A stretch of 64,000 nt of DNA from Rhodococcus pseudokoreensis (GCF_017068395.1 NZ_CP070619.1:1426001-1490000), one strand, 5' to 3'. Positions 35,487-44,637 are shown, counted from the stretch's first letter. Notes: generated by a model not told the origin, from the letters alone. A program made the numbers and translations.

Positions 35487-36389
35487 TCAGACGCCGGCGC
35501 CGAGGATCTGCGTCGCGAAGCTCTCGCCGACCTTGGTGGCGGCGGCGGTCATGATGTCGAGGTTGCCGGAGTACGGCGGCAGGAAGTCGCCGGCGCCCTC
35601 GACCTCGAGGAAGATGCCGACGCGGGCGAGTCCTCCGCTGATCGGCGTCGGGTCGTCGAATTGCGGTTCGGCGCGCAGGCGGTAGCCGGGTACGTACGCC
35701 TGCACCGACGCCGCGACGTCGTGGATGGACGCGGTGATGGCGCCGCGGTCGGCGTCGGCGGGAATGGAGCAGAACACGGTGTCCTTCATGAACATCGGCG
35801 GTTCGGCCGGGTTCAGGATGATGATCGCCTTGCCCTTCTTCGCCCCGCCGATCGTCTCGATGCCGCGGCTCGTGGTGATCGTGAACTCGTCGATGTTCGC
35901 GCGGGTGCCGGGCCCCGCGGACGGCGAGGCCACGCTGGCGACGATCTCGGCGTACGCCACCTCGGTGATCCGGGAGACGGCGTGGACCATGGGGATGGTC
36001 GCCTGGCCGCCGCAGGTGATGAGGTTGACGTTCGGTGCGGTGCGGTGCTCGCCCATGTTGACGGCGGGCACGACCGCCGGTCCGAGCGCGGCGGGGGTGA
36101 GGTCGACGGCCTGGATGCCGAGTTCCCGGTAGCGGGGGGCGTTCACCCGGTGCACGTAGGCGGACGTGGCCTCGAACACGATGTCGGGGCGCTCGTCCTG
36201 GGCGAGCAGCCAGTCGACGCCCTCGGCGCTGGCGATCACACCCCGGTCCGCGGCGCGCTTCAGTCCCTCGCTGTCGGGGTCGACGCCGATCATCCAGCGG
36301 GGCTCGATGATCTCGGAGCGGAGGAGTTTGTACATCAGGTCGGTGCCGATGTTGCCGGATCCGACGATCGCGGCGAGAGCCTTGGTCAC
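35487..36389 (-). CDS. hsaG: acylating acetaldehyde/propanal dehydrogenase HsaG
   Basis: DmpF-type dehydrogenase of 300 residues. The Rossmann motif [10 protein letters not shown] and the catalytic cysteine in [16 protein letters not shown] are visible. It converts the aldehyde from the HsaF aldolase to acyl-CoA with NAD and CoA. GTG 36389 lies 10 bases after the hsaE stop. Confidence 0.92.
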   Translation of the reverse strand: MTKALAAIVGSGNIGTDLMYKLLRSEIIEPRWMIGVDPDSEGLKRAADRGVIASAEGVDWLLAQDERPDIVFEATSAYVHRVNAPRYRELGIQAVDLTPAALGPAVVPAVNMGEHRTAPNVNLITCGGQATIPMVHAVSRITEVAYAEIVASVASPSAGPGTRANIDEFTITTSRGIETIGGAKKGKAIIILNPAEPPMFMKDTVFCSIPADADRGAITASIHDVAASVQAYVPGYRLRAEPQFDDPTPISGGLARVGIFLEVEGAGDFLPPYSGNLDIMTAAATKVGESFATQILGAGV

Positions 36390-36399
36390 AATTATCGCC

Positions 36400-37185
36400 T
36401 TACTTGAATTCTACTGATACGGAACCGATGTCACTGAAGTCGGCGCGGAACACGTCGCCGGGGCGGGCGTCGATCGCGCGGGTGCACGACCCGGGCAGGA
36501 TCACGTGCCCGGCCTCGAGCCGCACCCCGAAGCTCGCGACCTTCCGCGCCAGCCAGGCCACGGCCTTCGTGGGGTTGCCGAGCACCGCCGACGCCTCGCC
36601 CCGCGCGATCTCCTTCTCGCTCTGGAAGAGCACCGCGGAGATTGCGCCGATGTCGACCTGCGCCGGTTCCACGCGTCCGGCGCCGAGGATCACGCCGGCC
36701 GACGACGCGTTGTCGGCGATCGTGTCGGCGAGCCCGATCTTCCAGTCCGTGATGCGGGAGTCGATCAATTCGATACTGGGAACGATGTATTCGGTGGCCG
36801 CGAGCACATCCGCCTCGGTGCACCCCTCCCCCGGCAGTGTCTCGCCGAGGACGTAGCCGATCTCCACCTCGATGCGCGGGTAGCAGAACTGCGCGGTGTC
36901 GATCGGCGTCCCCTCGGCGTACACCATGCTCGACAGCAGGTGTCCGTAGTCGGGCTCGTCGACGCCCATCATCTTCTGCATGACCTCGGACGACAGCCCG
37001 ACCTTGTGGCCGTATACCGTCTCCCCCGCCGCCAGCCGCTCCCGGATGTTCAGCAGCGCGATCTCGTAGGCGTCGACGACGTCGATGCCCGGGAACACGG
37101 TGGTGAGCGGGTCGACGGGCGCACGGTCGCGTTCGGCGTTCCGCAGGAGGTGGGCGGCGGACAGTCGCTGCGCGTCGCTCAGCAT
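36400..37185 (-). CDS. hsaE: 2-hydroxypenta-2,4-dienoate hydratase HsaE
   Basis: Fumarylacetoacetase-fold hydratase of 261 residues. [23 protein letters not shown] and [16 protein letters not shown] carry the metal-binding acidic residues of the MhpD/HsaE family. It hydrates the dienoate released by HsaD for the HsaF aldolase. ATG 37185 shares one base with the kstD stop, preceded by GGGGGAGG; the longer frame to 37494 is a shadow of kstD. Confidence 0.92.
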   Translation of the reverse strand: MLSDAQRLSAAHLLRNAERDRAPVDPLTTVFPGIDVVDAYEIALLNIRERLAAGETVYGHKVGLSSEVMQKMMGVDEPDYGHLLSSMVYAEGTPIDTAQFCYPRIEVEIGYVLGETLPGEGCTEADVLAATEYIVPSIELIDSRITDWKIGLADTIADNASSAGVILGAGRVEPAQVDIGAISAVLFQSEKEIARGEASAVLGNPTKAVAWLARKVASFGVRLEAGHVILPGSCTRAIDARPGDVFRADFSDIGSVSVEFK

Positions 37186-38897
37186 CAGGCCACCTCCCCC
37201 GCACGTGAGTGCTGTCGTGTGTTCCGGGACTCTTTGCCACTCACCTGGGCGGCGTGCTGCGCGGCGATGTAGCCGAACACCATGGCGGGACCGATGGTCG
37301 CGCCGGCACCGGCGTATTCGTTGCCCATCACCGACGCCGACGTGTTGCCGGTGGCGTACAGGCCGTCGATGACGGAACCGTCCTCGCGGAGCACCCGGGC
37401 GTCGGCGTCGGTGACGAGTCCACCCTTCGTGCCCAGGTCGCCGGCCTCGCAGCGGATCGCGTAGAACGGCCCCTGCGTGATCTCGTCGAGGCACGGGTTC
37501 GTCATCGTCGGGTCGCCGTAGTACCGGTCGTAGGCGCTGTCACCACGGCCGAAGTCCTCGTCCGTACCGGTGCGGGCGAAACCGTTGAACCGGTCGACGG
37601 TCGCGACGAGGGTGTCCGCTTTGACCCCGATCTTCTCCGCCAGGTCGCGCAGCGTGTCGGCCTTGTGCACGACGCCGGAGTCGTAGAACCCCTGCGGGAA
37701 CGGCACACCCGGCAGCACCTGCGCGAACGGGTACCGCGACTTCGCCTTGTTGTCCATCACGAACCACGCCGGGACGTGTCCGCCGTCGAGTTGGTCGTGG
37801 ACGAAGTTCACGTACGGCGACGACTCGTTGGTGAAGCGTTCACCGCGGCCGTTCACGATGACCGACGGTGGAATGCACCGCTCCGACACGAGCGGGATCA
37901 CGGCGCCCATCGGGTGCAGCACCGACGGCATCCACCAGGCGTCGTCCATGAGGCCGACCGCCGCGCCGAGCTTCTGACCGGCGGCGATGCCGTCGCCGGT
38001 GTTCTCCCGCGCGCCGGCGCTGACGTCCGGAACGCCGTGCCTGGGCAGGTACTTGGCTCGCATGTCCTGGTTGTGGTCGAACCCACCGGTGGCGAGCAGC
38101 ACGCCGCGGCGGGCGCCGATCCGGACCGTCTGTCCGTCGCGCTCGGCGAGAACCCCCACGACCGCTCCGGTGCCGTCGACGATCAGTTCCGTCATCGACG
38201 TCTTCAGCCACAGCGGCACCCCGGCGTCCTTGAGGACCATCCGCATCCGCGCCACCAGTGCGCGTCCACCGGTCGCCATGTGGCGTCGACGGACCACGTT
38301 GGACGCCACCCGCCACGCCGCCACCAGCGACGCCTTGCGGCCCTTCCAGGTGCGCTTGACCATGGCGAGGTCGTGGTAGTCCTTGGACGTGACCCACAGG
38401 CCCAGCGGACCTTTCATGCTGTTGGGACGCTGGAACTGCTCGTCCTCCTTCAGCGCCCGGGTGTCGAAGGGCATGCATTCGATGGTGCGTCCGAGCGGCC
38501 GTCCGCCCTCGTATTCCGGGTGGTAGTCGGAGTAGCCCTTCACCCAGTACAGCTTCATGTGCGGGCTGCGGTCGAGGAGTTCCATCAGCTCGGGACCCTT
38601 GTCGACGAACGCGTCGAGGCGGTCGGCGGCGACGGTGCCCTCGGTGATGATGTCGAGGTAGCGGCGGATCGACTCGCGGGAGTCGACGACGCCCTTCGCG
38701 CGCAGCGTCGGGGCGTTGGGTATCCAGATGCCGCCGCCGGAGATGGCGGTGGATCCGCCGAACGTCGCGCCCTTGTCGATGACGAGGGTGTCGATCCCGC
38801 GGTGGGCCGCGGTGATCGCCGCGGCCATGCCGCCGCCACCGCTGCCGACGACGAGGAAATCGACTGTGGTGTCGAAGTTTTCTGCGGTGCCGCTCAT
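37185..38897 (-). CDS. kstD: 3-ketosteroid delta1-dehydrogenase (long KstD subtype)
   Basis: FAD flavoprotein of 570 residues, close in length to the Mycobacterium tuberculosis KstD. The N-terminal VVGSGGGGMAAAITAAHRG, an active-site Tyr in NESSPYVNF and Tyr528/Gly532 in NEYAGAGATIG (equivalents of Tyr487/Gly491) are present. It lies in the ring operon with 4-base overlap to hsaD. The last 15 or so codons run through a GTGAGTGG palindrome (37205-37244), so the C-terminal tail is unlikely to be conserved. Confidence 0.9.
   Translation of the reverse strand: MSGTAENFDTTVDFLVVGSGGGGMAAAITAAHRGIDTLVIDKGATFGGSTAISGGGIWIPNAPTLRAKGVVDSRESIRRYLDIITEGTVAADRLDAFVDKGPELMELLDRSPHMKLYWVKGYSDYHPEYEGGRPLGRTIECMPFDTRALKEDEQFQRPNSMKGPLGLWVTSKDYHDLAMVKRTWKGRKASLVAAWRVASNVVRRRHMATGGRALVARMRMVLKDAGVPLWLKTSMTELIVDGTGAVVGVLAERDGQTVRIGARRGVLLATGGFDHNQDMRAKYLPRHGVPDVSAGARENTGDGIAAGQKLGAAVGLMDDAWWMPSVLHPMGAVIPLVSERCIPPSVIVNGRGERFTNESSPYVNFVHDQLDGGHVPAWFVMDNKAKSRYPFAQVLPGVPFPQGFYDSGVVHKADTLRDLAEKIGVKADTLVATVDRFNGFARTGTDEDFGRGDSAYDRYYGDPTMTNPCLDEITQGPFYAIRCEAGDLGTKGGLVTDADARVLREDGSVIDGLYATGNTSASVMGNEYAGAGATIGPAMVFGYIAAQHAAQVSGKESRNTRQHSRAGEVA
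37205..37244. repeat. GTGAGTGG palindrome inside the 3' end of kstD
   Basis: Seven-base arms GTGAGTG (37205-37211) and CACTCAC (37238-37244) enclose a segment whose minus-strand version, GTGAGTGGCAAAGAGT, matches the element at 50611-50666. Usually these palindromes are intergenic; here it is read through as coding sequence. Confidence 0.55.
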
Positions 38898-39769
38898 CGT
38901 CCGCTGCCGTCCTTGCGGAGGAGGAAGGCGAGGACGGCACTCTCGAACGCCGTCTTCTGCTCGATCATCGCCCAGTGCCCGCAGTTCGGGAACACGTGCA
39001 GTTCCGCCCGCGGGATCGACCGCATCGGGATGATCGCCATGTCCAGCGGGCTGACCCGGTCGTCGCGACCCCACGTGAGCAGCGTCGGCGCCGTCACCTT
39101 GTGCAGTTGGGCCCAGTACGGGGTCGCGTCGGACTCGAGTGCCGCCTTGGCGCCGGCCTCGAACGCGGCCTTGCTGTACATCTTGCGGGCGCTGGCGAGG
39201 GTCTCGGGGTCGGTGGCCTGCGTCCAGCGTTCCTCGATCAGTTCCTCGGTGACCATGGCGGGGTCGAACACCATCGAGTGCAGCCACGCGATCAGTCGTT
39301 CCCGGGTCGGGTCGTCCGTGAATTCCATCAGGAGGTTGATGCCCTCGCCGGGACCGGGGCTGAAGAGGTTCCTGCCGATGCCGCCGATGGTGATCAACTT
39401 GGCGACCCGCTCGGGGTGTGCGATGGCGAACTGGGTGCCGACGATGCCGCCCATCGAGTTTCCGAGCACCGCCACCTCGTCGAGTCCGAGCCCGTCGAGG
39501 AAGCGGAGCACCGCGTCGCCCGCGGTGAGCATCGGGTGACCGCCGAAGTCGTCGCTGACCCCGAATCCCGGGAACTCCAGGATGAAGGTGCGGAAGTGCT
39601 CGGCGAAGACGCCGAGGTTGCCGCGGAAGTTGCGCCACCCCGTCACGCCGGGGCCGGAGCCGTGCAGCAGCAGAAGCGGCGGGCCGTCGCCGGCCTCGTG
39701 GTAGCGAAGCACGCCGAGGTCGGTCTTCAGCTCCTTCAGGGTGCCCTCGTAACTCGAGTCAGTCGTCAT
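38894..39769 (-). CDS. hsaD: 4,5-9,10-diseco-DHSA hydrolase HsaD
   Basis: Meta-cleavage-product hydrolase of 291 residues, the usual HsaD length. The oxyanion loop LLHGSGPGVTGW, nucleophile Ser105 in GNSMGG, the acid in WGRDDRVSPL and the base in FPNCGHWAMIE complete the triad. It cleaves the C-C bond after HsaC opens ring A. ATG 39769 is the first gene of the leftward ring operon. Two 15-bp palindromes lie in its promoter. Confidence 0.93.
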   Translation of the reverse strand: MTTDSSYEGTLKELKTDLGVLRYHEAGDGPPLLLLHGSGPGVTGWRNFRGNLGVFAEHFRTFILEFPGFGVSDDFGGHPMLTAGDAVLRFLDGLGLDEVAVLGNSMGGIVGTQFAIAHPERVAKLITIGGIGRNLFSPGPGEGINLLMEFTDDPTRERLIAWLHSMVFDPAMVTEELIEERWTQATDPETLASARKMYSKAAFEAGAKAALESDATPYWAQLHKVTAPTLLTWGRDDRVSPLDMAIIPMRSIPRAELHVFPNCGHWAMIEQKTAFESAVLAFLLRKDGSGR

Positions 39770-39813
39770 GGTCGATCACGTTGCCAGCGTGTTCCCGGCT
39801 CGGACAGGAGCGA

Positions 39814-39828
39814 TCCCGGTCAGCGAGA
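39814..39828. promoter_or_regulatory. 15-bp palindrome, proposed cluster operator (site G1)
   Basis: TCCCGGTCAGCGAGA fits TCYCRSTSASCGRGA at all 15 positions. It lies 45 bases upstream of hsaD in the promoter shared with hsaB. Confidence 0.65.
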
Positions 39829-39862
39829 CACCGCCCCGCCCGGGCACGGTCGGGGCGGGGAC

Positions 39863-39877
39863 TTCCACTGACCGAGA
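39863..39877. promoter_or_regulatory. 15-bp palindrome, proposed cluster operator (site G2)
   Basis: TTCCACTGACCGAGA matches 14 of 15 positions of the proposed operator. It is 89 bases upstream of hsaB and 49 bases (centre to centre) from site G1, close to whole helical turns. Confidence 0.6.
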
Positions 39878-39965
39878 CGGCATCTCGTGACACCTCGGGG
39901 GCGCCCCTAGCCTCGGGGTCGATCGCCGAAACGGTCGGCGACGCAGAGCAATCGGAGGCGGTCTG

Positions 39966-40502
39966 ATGGCAACCGAACCGGCCGGAAGCAAAACCGCGGC
40001 ACACCCGGACGCACCGTCACCGGACGAGATGCGCCGGGCCCTCGGACAATTCGCCAGCGGCGTGACGGTCGTGACGGGGCTCGACGCGGAGGGCCCGGTG
40101 GGCTTCACGTGCCAGTCGTTCGCGTCGGTGTCGCTGGAGCCGCCGCTGATCCTGTTCTGCGCCGATCACCGCGGGCGGGCGTGGCCGCGCATCCGGCGGT
40201 CGGGGCGGTTCACGATCAACGTGCTGCGCGAGGACCAGACGGACCTCTGTGCCCGGTTCGGTTCGAGCCGGGGTGCCAAGTTCGACGGGCTCGCGTGGGA
40301 GCCGTCGCGGTGGTCGACGCCGTCGCTGCCCGGGGTCCTCGTCCGCGTGCACGCGGACGTGCAGTCGGTGCACACCGCCGGCGATCACGACGTCGTGATC
40401 GGACGCGTCCGGGAACTCGAATCGGTCTGCGAGGAGCGCCCGATGGTGTTCTTCCGGGGCGGTTTCGGTCTCGGTGCCGCTCCGCTGCCCGTGCGCGCGT
40501 AA
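39966..40502 (+). CDS. hsaB: flavin reductase HsaB
   Basis: NADH:FMN oxidoreductase-like protein of 178 residues. Family marks are RALGQFASGVTVVTG, FTCQSFASVSLEPPLILFC and the C-terminal GDHDVVIGRVRELE. It supplies reduced flavin to HsaA. ATG 39966 is preceded by GGAGG. It is transcribed alone, divergent from the ring operon, and followed by a partial GACTCGT palindrome and the convergent IclR gene. A second flavin reductase at 56626 belongs to the right-hand module. Confidence 0.88.
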   Translation: MATEPAGSKTAAHPDAPSPDEMRRALGQFASGVTVVTGLDAEGPVGFTCQSFASVSLEPPLILFCADHRGRAWPRIRRSGRFTINVLREDQTDLCARFGSSRGAKFDGLAWEPSRWSTPSLPGVLVRVHADVQSVHTAGDHDVVIGRVRELESVCEERPMVFFRGGFGLGAAPLPVRA

Positions 40503-40530
40503 CGAGTCCAGGGACTCGTCAACCACTCAC
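40502..40530. terminator. partial GACTCGT/CCACTCAC palindrome after hsaB
   Basis: ACGAGTC (40502-40508) and GACTCGT (40513-40519) pair around 4 bases, directly at the hsaB stop. The following CAACCACTCAC continues the family sequence of the 33118 element, but its left arm is missing. It probably terminates hsaB against the convergent IclR gene. Confidence 0.5.
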
Positions 40531-40535
40531 AGGAA

Positions 40536-41429
40536 CTAGAGCCACTGACCCGACTGCACCGCGAGGAGCTGGTCGAGGGTCTCGGTCGACCACGAGCTGT
40601 CGGGGATCTCCGGGGTCCGGCGGCCGCGACGGGGCGTTCCCAGTTCGGGGTGCAGCGTCCGGGTGACCTCCCGGGCGGCGTCGACGACGAGCGGGGCGAC
40701 GCGCTCGAGTTGGACGGTGCGCGCGTCTCCGCACAGCGAGATGCCGGCCACCGGCCCGTCGGCACTGCGGACCGCGACTCCGACGCACCCGATTCCGCGC
40801 ACCGCCTCCCCGCGCTCGAAGGCGAGTCCGCGGCGCTGCCGGATCCGGTTGAGCTCCTGATGCAGCGTGGACAGTTCGGTGATCGTGCGGTCCGTGCTCC
40901 GGGTGAGCCGCGGCCCGTACATGCCGTCCACCTGCTCCGGGTCGACCCACGCGAGCATCGCCTTGCCGCCCGCCGTCGTGTAGGCGGGCACGCGCCCGCC
41001 CACGCGGGACGGCAGGCTCGCGGCCATCCGCCCGCCGACCTTGTCCAGGTACACGCTCTCCGCGCCGTCCAGCACGGCCAGGTGCACCACCATCCCGGTC
41101 TGCATGTGCAGCTCGTGCAGCAGCGGGGCCGCCGCGGCCCGGACCTGGCTGTGCCCGTTGTCGCCGCCGCCGAGCCCCATCGCCCGCCGCCCGAGGCAGT
41201 AGCCGAAGCTGGCGTGGTCGACCCAGTCGAGACGGACCAGCTGGTCGAGGATGCGGTGCACGGTGGACCGCGGCAGCCGGGTGCGGCACGCCACCTCTTC
41301 GAGCGTCAGGCGCGACGTCCGGCCGTCGAACGCGTCGAGGATCAGCGTCATCCGTTCCACCATCGACGGCGGCAGATCCTTCTTCGCAGCGGGTACCGAC
41401 AGTGCATCATCCGAATCGACGACAGTCAT
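40536..41429 (-). CDS. IclR-family transcriptional regulator
   Basis: Regulator of 297 residues. An N-terminal winged helix (LTLEEVACRTRLPRSTVHRILDQLVRLDWVD) is followed by the IclR effector domain (LLHELHMQTGMVVHLAVLDGAESVYLDKVGG and AGISLCG). ATG 41429 has GGAGG at 5-base spacing. It is convergent with hsaB and divergent from the LLM gene, with a 13/15 copy of the proposed operator 112 bases upstream. IclR proteins often bind 15-bp imperfect palindromes near aromatic-degradation genes, so this is a strong candidate for the protein binding those sites. Confidence 0.87.
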   Translation of the reverse strand: MTVVDSDDALSVPAAKKDLPPSMVERMTLILDAFDGRTSRLTLEEVACRTRLPRSTVHRILDQLVRLDWVDHASFGYCLGRRAMGLGGGDNGHSQVRAAAAPLLHELHMQTGMVVHLAVLDGAESVYLDKVGGRMAASLPSRVGGRVPAYTTAGGKAMLAWVDPEQVDGMYGPRLTRSTDRTITELSTLHQELNRIRQRRGLAFERGEAVRGIGCVGVAVRSADGPVAGISLCGDARTVQLERVAPLVVDAAREVTRTLHPELGTPRRGRRTPEIPDSSWSTETLDQLLAVQSGQWL

Positions 41430-41540
41430 CGACGCCTCCAAATATCCTGGTCACACGCATGCGCCCGACAAAAACTGAAATGAATTCTTAAAATAATAAC
41501 AGCCGCGCCCGCCGCGGGGAAGGAATCGGACAACCGCCGC

Positions 41541-41555
41541 GTCCGGTCACCGGGA
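41541..41555. promoter_or_regulatory. 15-bp palindrome, proposed cluster operator (site H)
   Basis: GTCCGGTCACCGGGA matches 13 of 15 positions. It lies 76 bases upstream of the LLM gene and also upstream of the divergent IclR gene. An AT-rich stretch at 41470-41500 between the two probably holds the promoter elements. Confidence 0.5.
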
Positions 41556-41630
41556 ATGCCCGCGCACCCCACGGGGCGCCTCCACTACAACGGTGACGAC
41601 AGACGACCCCGAGAGCGGAGTTACGAACTG

Positions 41631-42527
41631 ATGCACATAGGAATCGCGCCGCCCATCGTCATCGCGCACCCCGCCGTCCGCGCGAACTGGGAACGCAGCG
41701 CCGGCATCGCGGAGTTGACCGCGATCGCCCGGACCGCCGACCGCCTCGGCTACCACCACCTCACCTGCAGCGAGCACGTCGCCGTCCCCACCGACGTCGC
41801 CGTGGACCGCGGCGGCACCTACTGGGACCCGCTCGCGACCCTCGGCTTCCTCGCCGCCCACACGACGGCCATCCGCCTCGCCACGCAGGTTCTCGTGCTC
41901 GGCTATCACCACCCCCTCGAGATCGCCAAGCGCTACGGCACGCTCGACGTCGTCAGCGGCGGCCGGCTCGTACTGGGGCTGGGCGTGGGCAGCCTGCGCG
42001 AGGAATTCGACCTGCTCGGCGCGCGTTTCGACGACCGGGGCGCCCGCGCCGACGACGCCCTCGCCGCGCTGCGTGCGTCCCTCTCGCAATCCCGGCCCGA
42101 GTACCACGGCCCGTTCTACGACTTCGACGGCGTCGTCGTCGAACCGCACGCCGTCCAGCCGCGAGTCCCGCTGTGGATCGGGGGACGGACACTGCGGTCC
42201 CTGCGCCGCGCGACGACGCTCGGCGACGGCTGGGTGCCGTTCGGTCTGCCGCTCGACGAGTTGTGCGCGCTCCTCGCCCGGGTCGACGTCCCCGCGAATT
42301 TCGAGGTGGTCCTCAGCGCAGGCGCACCGCTCGATCCGATCGGCTCCCCCGACGCCGTGGCGCGCTCCCTCGAAAAACGTCGCGAGGCCGGCACCACCGT
42401 CGTCAGCGCCACCCTCGCGTCCACCAGCGCAGCCCACTACTGCGAGCAACTGGAGGCCCTCCGGCAGCTGGGCGACACCCTCGGCCTCTCCTTCCGCACC
42501 ACGACCGAAGACAGGATCCGCCCATGA
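41631..42527 (+). CDS. LLM-class F420/flavin-dependent oxidoreductase
   Basis: Luciferase-like oxidoreductase of 298 residues. Signs are GYHHLTCSEHVAVP, TTAIRLATQVLVLGYHHPLEIAKRYGTLDVVSGGRLVLGLGVGSLREEF and VPLWIGGRTLRSLRRATTLGDGWVPFG. ATG 41631 is chosen because the homology starts at MHIGIAPP; the frame runs upstream to 41556. Its stop overlaps the ATG of the SnoaL-like gene (ATGA). Pairing of an LLM oxidoreductase with a SnoaL-like protein occurs twice in this window (8095 with 7644, and here). Confidence 0.83.
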   Translation: MHIGIAPPIVIAHPAVRANWERSAGIAELTAIARTADRLGYHHLTCSEHVAVPTDVAVDRGGTYWDPLATLGFLAAHTTAIRLATQVLVLGYHHPLEIAKRYGTLDVVSGGRLVLGLGVGSLREEFDLLGARFDDRGARADDALAALRASLSQSRPEYHGPFYDFDGVVVEPHAVQPRVPLWIGGRTLRSLRRATTLGDGWVPFGLPLDELCALLARVDVPANFEVVLSAGAPLDPIGSPDAVARSLEKRREAGTTVVSATLASTSAAHYCEQLEALRQLGDTLGLSFRTTTEDRIRP

Positions 42528-43006
42528 CCGGCACCGAAGAACTCGTCCGCACTCTCGCCGAACGCGTCACCACGCTCGAGGACAAGCTCGCCATCCTCGA
42601 ACTGATGACCGCCTACGGCCCCGCCATCGACAGCGGCTCGGCCGACGCCGTCGCGCGTCTGTGGACCGAGGACGGCGTGTACGACGTCGACACCGGGGTG
42701 ATGCGCGGGCATGCGGCCATCACGGCGATGGTGCAGTCGCAGGCACATCAGGGCTGGATCGGCGGAGGCTGCGCGCACATGCTCGAGCCCGGGCACGTAC
42801 GCGTCGACGGCGACACCGCGGTGGCGACGTGCAAGTCGCAGTTGATCATTCACGACGACGCCGGGTTCCGGGTCCACCGGATCACCGCAAACCGGTGGGA
42901 GCTCGCCAAGATCGACGGCGAATGGAAGGTGACCCGCCGGATCAATCGCCTCCTCGACGGTCGCGAGGAGGCGCGCACCCTGCTGGCCGCGGGGGTACGC
43001 GACTGA
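42524..43006 (+). CDS. SnoaL-like protein, candidate steroid dehydratase
   Basis: Cone-fold (NTF2-like) protein of 160 residues. An N-terminal helix (LAERVTTLEDKLAILELMTAYGPAIDSGSAD) is followed by the beta-sheet LWTEDGVYDVDTG and a C-terminal WELAKIDGEWKVTRRINRLL. Tyr31, Asp36 and His85 fall where BaiE-type bile-acid dehydratases and related SnoaL enzymes keep catalytic residues; this placement is by eye. Loss of water from the 7- or 12-hydroxyl of a bile-acid ring intermediate is a reasonable hypothesis. The gene is translationally coupled to the LLM oxidoreductase. Confidence 0.78.
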   Translation: MTGTEELVRTLAERVTTLEDKLAILELMTAYGPAIDSGSADAVARLWTEDGVYDVDTGVMRGHAAITAMVQSQAHQGWIGGGCAHMLEPGHVRVDGDTAVATCKSQLIIHDDAGFRVHRITANRWELAKIDGEWKVTRRINRLLDGREEARTLLAAGVRD

Positions 43007-43029
43007 GCACGGCTTCGGCTGCACCGAAA

Positions 43030-43056
43030 CGAGGCCCGCAGGTGCTGCGGGCCTCG
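43030..43056. terminator. 12-bp hairpin, bidirectional terminator
   Basis: CGAGGCCCGCAG (43030-43041) and CTGCGGGCCTCG (43045-43056) pair perfectly around GTG. It lies between the convergent stops at 43006 and 43078. Confidence 0.8.
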
Positions 43057-43077
43057 TCCTCGTGCGGGGGGCGACGG

Positions 43078-44550
43078 TCAGGCGACCATCTCCGACTTGG
43101 GTGCGGCCGCGGCGGCCGGGCGCTCGATCTTGTTGCGGGTGAGGAGAAGTCCCATCACCGCGGCCAGCAGACCGGAGACCGCCAGCGCGAAGAATGCGTA
43201 GACGAATCCCTTCTCCGAGTACTGCGCGGCGCGGCCCACCAGCACGACGCCGGGGATCGCGACGATGGCGATCATCATCTGGCTGCCGATCGCACTGCCC
43301 AGCGAGCCCGACAGGTTCAGCATCCCGCCGGCGATCCCCTGCGTCTGCGCGGGCACGGTGCGCATGATGAGGTTCGGCAACGTCGCCGTCGCGGAGCCGA
43401 GCCCGAGGCCGATCACCAACTGCCCGAACATCATCTGTGCGGTCGAATCGTGCAGGGTGGCGAGCAGGACCGACCCGAGCGACAGCGCGGCGCCGCCGAA
43501 CACCAGAACCGGCGCGGGGCCGATGCGCCGGGTGAAGTACCCGCCGACGGGACCGGCGATCATCGACACGATGCCGGTGGGGACGGTGTAGACGGCCACG
43601 GCGAGGGCGGTGACACCGAATCCGTAGCCGAGACCGAGGCCGGGATCGGTCATCACGAACATCGGGATGAGCATCGAATGGCTCACGAGGACGAACTGGA
43701 CGAAACCGCTGGCCGCCAGGGTTTTCGCGACGGGGCCGTGCCGGAGCATCTGCAGGTCGATGAGCGGTTCCTTCGGCGTGCGTTCGTAGACCAGCCAGGC
43801 GGCGAGAATGGCAAGACCGCCGCCCACGCACAGAATTGTCTGCGGATCCGTGTATCCCCAGGTCGCGGCCTTGCCGATGCCGAACAGCAGCACGAAGGCG
43901 CCGAGTCCGAGGATGACCGCACCGAGCACGTCGAGCTTCGACCGGGTACGCAGGGTGGTCTCCGGCACGAAGACCGCGACCGCGATGCCGACGACCGCCA
44001 CGTGGACAAGTTGCGCCCAGAACACGCCGGTGTAGCCGAAGTGATCGATGAGATAGCCGCCGATGATCGGGCCGAGGATGGTGCTGGCGCCCATGCCCGT
44101 GGCGACGAATCCCACCGCCACGGGAATGATCGACGGCGGCAGGATGTCGCGGATCAGCCCGTAGGCGAGCACGAGGATCGCCATGCCCGCACCCTGGAGG
44201 CCGCGGCCCACGAGGAACAGCTCGAATGTGGGGGCCAGCGCACCGAGGAGCGATCCGGCGCCGAATACCGCGGCCGACACGAGCATCATCCGCTTCTTGC
44301 CGTAGATGTCGCCGAGTTTGCCGACGAGCGGAGTCGAGGCGGCGAGCACGAGCGTGACGATCGTGATCACCCAGCCGACGTTCGCGGTGCCGAAGTGTTT
44401 CGCGATCTCCGGCAGCGCCGGGGTGACGAAGTTGTAGGCGAGCGGGATGACCTCGACCAGCAGGATGATCAGGGCCAGGAGGGCGAACGACTTCCCGCGT
44501 GAGAGCGGTGCGCGCTCCGCCTCACCTGGGGACAGGGGCATGTTATGCAT
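43078..44550 (-). CDS. MFS transporter, candidate steroid uptake or efflux
   Basis: Membrane protein of 490 residues with about 14 hydrophobic segments, as in the DHA2 branch. The first loop has GKLGDIYGKKRMM and the fourth helix region LVGRGLQGAGMAILVLAYGLIRDILPP. The cytosolic C-terminus is Ala-rich. ATG 44550 is preceded by GGAGCCACAT. It is divergent from the Hsd4A-like gene with an operator copy 72 bases upstream of its start. Transport of bile acid or of intermediates is inferred from that setting; direction is unknown. Confidence 0.85.
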   Translation of the reverse strand: MHNMPLSPGEAERAPLSRGKSFALLALIILLVEVIPLAYNFVTPALPEIAKHFGTANVGWVITIVTLVLAASTPLVGKLGDIYGKKRMMLVSAAVFGAGSLLGALAPTFELFLVGRGLQGAGMAILVLAYGLIRDILPPSIIPVAVGFVATGMGASTILGPIIGGYLIDHFGYTGVFWAQLVHVAVVGIAVAVFVPETTLRTRSKLDVLGAVILGLGAFVLLFGIGKAATWGYTDPQTILCVGGGLAILAAWLVYERTPKEPLIDLQMLRHGPVAKTLAASGFVQFVLVSHSMLIPMFVMTDPGLGLGYGFGVTALAVAVYTVPTGIVSMIAGPVGGYFTRRIGPAPVLVFGGAALSLGSVLLATLHDSTAQMMFGQLVIGLGLGSATATLPNLIMRTVPAQTQGIAGGMLNLSGSLGSAIGSQMMIAIVAIPGVVLVGRAAQYSEKGFVYAFFALAVSGLLAAVMGLLLTRNKIERPAAAAAPKSEMVA

Positions 44551-44622
44551 ATGTGGCTCCGGGGGATTCGAGTGGATCAGCACGCCCAACCTGGCACGGC
44601 GCCCAGTGACGCCGACCACAAT

Positions 44623-44637
44623 TCCCACTCACCGGGA
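44623..44637. promoter_or_regulatory. 15-bp palindrome, proposed cluster operator (site I)
   Basis: TCCCACTCACCGGGA fits TCYCRSTSASCGRGA at all 15 positions. It lies between the divergent MFS gene (start 44550) and Hsd4A-like gene (start 44789). Confidence 0.6.

Noticed and set aside
37186..37494. N-terminal extension of HsaE
   Set aside because: It overlaps the kstD coding region in another frame; HsaE homology starts at ATG 37185 with a GGGGGAGG ribosome site.
41484..41489. AAGAAT as a -10 box for the IclR gene
   Set aside because: The region is AT-rich and a promoter is likely, but several overlapping hexamers fit equally badly, so no single one is called.
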